From NCBI GenBank assembly GCA_905250125.1, contig CAJNOL010000165.1:62001-126000 (forward strand): DNA of 64,000 nt, read 5' to 3'. Position 1 is the stretch's first letter. Every line of letters starts with the position of its first letter. The position numbers and the translations under genes were made by a program. Below, one piece after another: positions 58,127 to 64,000 of the stretch. Source of the stretch: Rotaria sordida. Its lineage: Eukaryota; Rotifera; Eurotatoria; Philodinida; Philodinidae. Under the pieces are notes generated by a model that was not told the DNA's origin, ran no database searches, and was given only the letters and a program-made list of their open reading frames with translations.

Positions 58127-61100
58127 ATGGCAACAAAAAAAACTCCGGAACCTTTAAATAAATGTAAAGATAAATTTCAACACACAAAAAAAAATATTTC
58201 TGTCTTTTTTTTTTTGTTTTTTTTTAAATAAAGTAAGTCATTCTAATAGCAAAAATGATCATGAACATAGTCATCAATCAACCCATGATCAAAGTCAAAT
58301 AAATTGTTTTTTTAAAGCATGTGATCGTGAAGCAAGTGAAAAATTATTACGTGATGCATATACAAATTGTAAATAAAAACAAAAAATATTGAATTTTGTT
58401 TGTTTTTTATTGTAAATTTTTATTTTATTTAGATAAACAAAAAAATGGTATTTATATGTTACGTCAATCGGATCGTGATGAAAGTAAATTTATTTTATCA
58501 TTAATTAAAGATGGACGATGTTTTCATTATCGTACACATCATATGGGAAATGGAACATTTCTTGATGAAAAAACTGAGAAAATCTTTAATTGTAAATTTT
58601 TATTTTTTTTTTTGTTAATTTAATTATGAAAATTAACTTCTTTTTTTTTTGTTTTATATTTAGCATTAGACGAATTACTTGAATATTATCAAACAGATGG
58701 TGTACGTCATTTACGTTGTCCATTGACAATATCTTTACGCGGTCATTCATTGCCAGCATTTGCACAACGACATAGTACAACAACTGTTCTTCATCAAGCA
58801 GCTACTAAAGGTCAACGAGACGTTATTCTATCAATTCTTAATGATTCAAATTCTCCGGATATTCATTCAAAAAATGAAGAAGGTTTAAATGAAAAAAAAA
58901 AAAAAAATTTTATTTTAAAAAAAAGTTTTAAATTTCTTTTATTCAAAAGGAAATACACCATTACATGAAGCATGTTTTTTTGGACGAGATGATGCTGTTA
59001 AAGTATTATTACAAGCTGGTGCTAATTGGAAATTTGTAAATAGACTTGGATGGACATCATTACATGTAAAAGAAATATTTTGTTATTATATTAATTAATG
59101 AAAAATTTCTTTCTTTATAGCAAGCAGCTTTAGGAAATAGTCCAACTGTTGTTGATTTACTTTTTAGTTGTGCTCATGCAGATATGGATGTACGAAATCC
59201 ATTCAATTTATATGCACCAATTCATTGTGCTGCTGCATGTAATAGTCTTGAGACTATAACAGTAATTCGATCGATAAGATGTATTTAATAACGATAAATA
59301 TTTTCGTCTATAGACTTTAATTACACACGATTCACCATTACGACCATTGACAGAAAATGGAGAAACACCGTATGATTTAGCTATTAAACATAATGGAAAT
59401 GAATGTGCTGAAAAACTAGGTTAAATTTGATTGATTTTTGTTAAAGAGTTAAAATACAAGTTTTCTTATTATAGCGGCTGTTCGATCAAAACCTGCTTTA
59501 TCTCGTCGTTCAAGTTATTATCATGGTTCATTAACGAATAATGTATGTGAAATTATTATTTTATTGTATGAACTTGTCAGCAAAGTCCTTTTGGAATTAA
59601 AATGTGGATCTCATATGTATTCTTTAGTCCCATTATATGAATACAAAATATGTTAATCAGAGAACATGCCTCCGTGATTCGCTCTACTTGTCTTCATATA
59701 ATTTCTCCATGTGTAGGAGATCACTATAGTAGTATAACCTTCAAACGATTCCTGGTCATATTTAGATTTAATTGAGATAGTGACTTTTTGAAGTTCAGGT
59801 TTCAAAAACAATCATACATGGGAATTTTGACTAGAAACTTTATATCTCAATTAGACTATATCATGTATAACATTTCATTGATTTTGAATATTGCATTGTC
59901 AAGATATGGATTTCTCAACATATCTACGCTTTCCTTTAAGTGTTATGTAGTGTCCTACCATCAGACCGAGTACTCGGTCCAGAGCTCGGATCTAGATGCA
60001 AACTCTCTAGACCAATTTGAATACCGGATATGAACTCGTACCCAGATCTAACCCAGCAATTAATAAGATCTCGATGTTTCAAAACATTTTTTACTTTTTC
60101 AAACTGCTAATTTATATAAAAGTATAGGAGTGAAAATCAATTCGATAATGAAAATTCATCTAAAGTTACTGATGAACCATATGACGAAGTAACTGAATAC
60201 ACGGAGAGGAAAATGAATTATCGAGATGAAAAAAGCATGAATGTATTTATCCATAGTAATGACGTTTGGCAACAGCAACGCATTCTATTCTAACATGATC
60301 AGAAATAAGCAAACGTATACTTAATGAAATTAATTGAGTTTTAAAAGCAGAAAGACATCAAGTGAATTTTGAATCACTTACTTTTTCGTAGAATTTGAGA
60401 TGATTTCGTTTTTTTGTTGCTGTTTATGAAAGAAATTTCAGTCAGATATAGAGTACAGCTGCAAAAAGTCGTACCCATGCAGGACACTAGTGCCCATTGA
60501 AAAAAAGGGTCTATAGGAGCTTTTAAATAACTTTTGATAGAAATAAGATGGAGAGCTGCAGCGTTTCAACTTTAGAAAGAAGAAATAAAGACGCATCGAA
60601 TCGTATATTACAAGGTTTTTCGAGCTGGGTTTTTTTAACGGGTTTTCGATCGATCTTTTTTGACAATCAATCTACCCTGTGCGGTGACTATAATGAATTT
60701 TTCATTGTCATCCCGTTGCTATGAGGGGAAAGTCGCAAAACTTCAACTTCGTGATTTCTATCACATAAGTTGTTTTGTATCGATAATTTTGATATGAATA
60801 ACTCGTTAATTTCATCATTTCACTTAGTGTTCATAAAAGATATTCCAAAGAAACATTCAAAGTTCAAAATTATCATAGGAATTTTTTTTTCAAAAGCAAC
60901 CAATCTTTTAGAGATCTTGCCAGCAGCAATAAGCTCTTACCAATAGTTTTAAACATCTAAATCATTTCGAAATCATCTATCTTGCTTCGATTGTAAGTAC
61001 CATTTTTGGCTGTATCTGATTGTGATAAAGAATAAGTCTCTAAAGACAAAAAAAAGATACGATTTGATAATGATATCTATCGATTCTAATGCAAACTTGT

Positions 61101-63267
61101 TGTTTTCGACAAATAAGAAAAACTTCATGTCTTTTATAACATAAACATTTTCTCATAGATTCTCTTTTACTTCTATTAAAATTCAAATTGAATAAATCTG
61201 ACTATAAAAAAAAACCGATGTTTATTTTAGCAAATGCGAGCATTATTAAATTATTTCAAAAAACATGATGGTTATTTTTTTGTTCGACAAAGTTCATCTG
61301 TTCAAGATGATTATGCAATATCAATTATTTGGCAAAATCGACTTATTCATGAAAAACTTCATAAAAAAGTATTCTTTACTTAATTTTAACAAACAAAGAT
61401 TTTTTGTTTTTTCTTTTCTTTAATTAAATTAGAATTCTAATTCATATTATTATGAAAATCGTCTTCATTATCATGATAGTCTTGAACATGCTATTGATTA
61501 TTTTATGAAAGTATATAAAGGTGTAGTGAAACCATTGAGTCCAGGTAAAGATATCGTTAAAAACAAAAATAAAATATTTTGAATTATTTTTTTTTATACA
61601 GAAGTAGCAAAAGCAGCCTACACAAATGAATTCTCACCTTTACCATCTCAACGATCATTTTCATCAAGTTCTAAAAGTCTTAAATTATCTAACCATGTTC
61701 TACATGAACCATCTAGCTCCGATCTTATGGGAACTTCCGGTTATTTTTTATTTTTACGTCCATTAAATAAGTATATAAATTGGTTTTTTTTTTCTCAAAT
61801 AGAAGTTAATCCATTTAATACAGGACGTTCACAAAATGTACATAATAAACAAAAAATGCTTTCAACAATTGGTAATTTATCAAGAAAATTCGATGATTTC
61901 ATATTTATATATATATATTTTTTTTTTGTTTCGTTAGAGAAAAGACTTGTTAATCCACTTGTAAATAAAAGAGTGGTTATTATTCGTGAAGAACAATTAA
62001 CAGTTACTAAATTATTAGGTGAAGGTAATTTTGGAAAAGTTTTTGCCGGAGAATATCGAGAAGAACATGGACAAACTGTAAGTTTATTATGTTACGAAAA
62101 AATTTAGTCGATAGATTGTTTTTGTTTTTTATTATTATTATTAATATTTAGGTACCTGTTGCTATTAAAGCATTAAAAGCAACAATGGATGCAAAAGCTC
62201 GAGAAGAAATGAAAAAAGAAGCTTTTGTTATGAAAGAATTATCACATCCATGTATTGTTCGACTTTATGGTGTATGTCAATCGAGAAAAATGAACAGCAC
62301 AATGATGGTATAAATGATTTGCTTTACAAATATATTCTCATATTGAATGGCTTAATTAAAAGCTTCATATTTTCGTTCAGATTTATTGTTACATCTACAT
62401 CAAAAACCAAAAAAAAACCATACTCGCCCATGGGCTATTTGTTCAAGCAAACTAACATTCTGCGTACTAACAATAAAATTTAAGCTTTTGTGTGTTTTGA
62501 TATTTTCTTTATTTTTTTTATATTTATTTATTTAACATCTATTAGGTTCAAGAACTTTTGTTAATGGGATCATTATTGGATTATTTAAAAACACATGTAA
62601 AAAATTCAATACGTTCATTATTTGGTCTATGGATAACACAAATTATACATGGAATGGCTTATATGGAACGAAAACGTTTTGTTCATCGAGATCTTGCTGC
62701 AAGAAATATTTTAATGCAATCTCATTCACGAGTAATTAGAAAAAAAAACACCACAAATAAATAAAATCATTACTGTTTTTTTTTAGTAAAATTGAAATAT
62801 TTTATAAATTTTTAGATAAAAATATCTGATTTTGGTTTATCACGTAGTGTTGATTCAAATGATTATTATGTTCAACATAGTGATACACCAATACCAATTG
62901 CATGGTAAGAAAATAACAATGATCTCTATAGATAAAATAAAACGTTCAAATTATTCTTAGTTTTGTTTTTCTACGAAATTAGTTAATGTTTTACTCATCA
63001 AAAAAGATGAAATTTTTCTGAATATTTAAATTTCTAATGAGAAAAAATATTAATATATATTTTCAAAATCTATTTTCTCTGAATACAAGAAAAGGATATT
63101 TAAATGAAATTGATTTATTAGAAAATCTTTATGATTTAAGGTATGCACCAGAATCACTTTTTCGCTATAAATTTACAAGTAAAAGTGATGTTTGGTCATT
63201 TGGTGTTACGATGTGGGAAATCTATTCATTCGGTCAATATCCTTATGGATCAATGCCTACTGAAGAG
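58127..63267 (+). CDS. SHARK-type non-receptor tyrosine kinase (SH2-ankyrin-SH2-kinase), 3' end outside window
   Basis: Seventeen exons: 58127-58163, 58234-58368, 58433-58591, 58664-58882, 58950-59065, 59121-59261, 59314-59419, 59475-59542, 61231-61368, 61433-61544, 61602-61739, 61803-61871, 61938-62077, 62152-62307, 62546-62731, 62816-62904 and 63141-63267. They give 712 aa in phase. SH2 domain 1 (about 35-135) has YMLRQS in place of FLVRxS. Four ankyrin repeats (about 145-300) follow, for example [22 protein letters not shown]2 domain 2 (about 318-405) has YYHGSLT and GYFFVRQSS. After a serine-rich linker comes the kinase domain (from about 495), with [46 protein letters not shown] and [16 protein letters not shown], all catalytic residues intact. 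SHARK kinases act downstream of engulfment receptors and in epithelial signalling. Intron 8 is 1.7 kb and repeat-bearing. The last kinase helices lie past 63267. Confidence 0.94.
60526..60703. repeat. Dispersed repeat R2, copy 2, in SHARK intron 8
   Basis: Same orientation as the copy at 36451-36612. The rest of this intron (59543-61230) shows no coding exon. It includes a TCGG/CTCGG-rich patch near 59970-60050. Confidence 0.65.
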
Positions 63268-64000
63268 GTTTGTATATTGTTTTCATGAAATTTAAAATTG
63301 TTAAAAATGTCTATTATCAAATTGAATATTGGAATTTGTTTGAGAGAAAGAAATTTCAAAAGCTTTCATTGACACACTAGTTAAGCTTCCTTTCTTCTCT
63401 CCCTCAAAAAAAAAAAAGGTAATTTTCGTCAAAATTATCGAAATTAAAATAAATGCATAGGAAGATAGTCCGAGGTCTGATCTTTCATAAACGATATGTT
63501 TTTTTTTATTTGGCAGCTCGTTTTTTCCCAGAACTTTTTAATGATTTCTGTCATCACCTACTTGGAAACATATGAGGTTTTCAGAAAAAGCATGAAATGT
63601 TTTTCATTTTTTTTTGTTAGTATCTTCTTGATTGTGTATCCAAGAATTCTTGAACAAGTTTCATTGTAGTCAATTGTTTTTCTTTTGTTCAAAAGAGCAT
63701 GACAGAGTCCTTTTCTTGAATTAAACTTTGTTACTATTATAAAAAAGAGTACTTTTATAATTAGAGCACCACTTTTCGAGACATTGAACTTTTCTCCGCT
63801 TAAAAAGTAAGAATTTAAAAAAAGGACTCTGCCATGTGTGAGATCTTAATCATATCTCCGTACTTTATTTCTATAACTAATTTTATCTTTTTGTTTGTTG
63901 AGTATCTCGCGAAAAAAGTCATGGTATAGGACTGAAAGTTTTATCATAGCTTCTCCACTACAGCCCCAACGTATCCTGAAAACTTCATGTGATTTGAATG
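63268..64000. other. Presumed SHARK intron, no exon seen before window end
   Basis: Begins with a GTTTGT donor directly after GAG at 63267. No segment resembling the kinase C-lobe is present, so the next exon lies outside. It contains the small inverted repeat at 63697-63834. Confidence 0.55.
63697..63834. repeat. Small inverted repeat ending in GGACTCTGCC
   Basis: GACAGAGTCCTTTTCTTGAATT on the left pairs with AATTTAAAAAAAGGACTCTGCC on the right. The interior is AT-rich. The tip AAAGGACTCTGCC is the same as the outer end of the foldback at 16071, so it is likely the same end sequence in a shortened element. Confidence 0.65.

Overview
The window is eukaryotic and very AT-rich. It comes from an invertebrate animal. 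Protein-coding genes are split by many short introns of about 35-100 nt with GT..AG ends and T-rich acceptors, and most intergenic space is low-complexity or repeat DNA. The gene set is metazoan: a PEX13, MAT2B, FSP1/AIFM2, UQCR10, a PPP1R3-type glycogen-targeting subunit, an OATP transporter, a peritrophin-type chitin-binding protein, and a SHARK-type SH2-ankyrin-SH2 tyrosine kinase. Vertebrates lack SHARK. Compactness, intron style and a short TGTGGG-like tract would fit a bdelloid rotifer, but I hold that only loosely.

Layout. 0-5.6 kb: 5' end of an OATP gene (-), a nine-exon chitin-binding protein (-), and a two-exon 92-aa membrane protein (+). 5.6-16 kb: mostly repeats, plus a three-exon secreted-peptide precursor (-, 10.87-11.28 kb) whose exons are too short to show as long ORFs, and a five-exon four-helix MARVEL-like protein (+). 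16.4-18.7 kb: an SPFH/band-7 membrane protein with a cysteine-rich insert; its second intron carries a TIR element. 21.8-28.2 kb: a dense block with FSP1/AIFM2 (+) convergent on MAT2B (-), which lies 146 bp behind PEX13 on the same strand. 34-36 kb: a dispanin/CD225 protein and UQCR10 (both +). 42.6-48 kb: PPP1R3 (-). 58.1-64 kb: the SHARK kinase (+), running off the right edge.

Between the genes there are at least fourteen inverted-repeat (foldback) structures, from 73 bp to about 1 kb. Several share a core sequence, so they are one family. A decayed piggyBac transposase lies at 56.7-57.4 kb, with one foldback immediately upstream. The most unusual structure is at 53.88-55.89 kb. Three left ends of about 610-630 bp are followed by three right ends of about 47-49 bp. 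The terminal inverted repeats match in nested order and differ in a compensatory way, as if the element had inserted repeatedly into the same internal site of itself.

For multi-exon genes the exon joins were derived by hand from splice consensus and frame continuity. In every case the phases close and the total length is a multiple of three. Family assignments rest on recognisable motifs; no database search was run.
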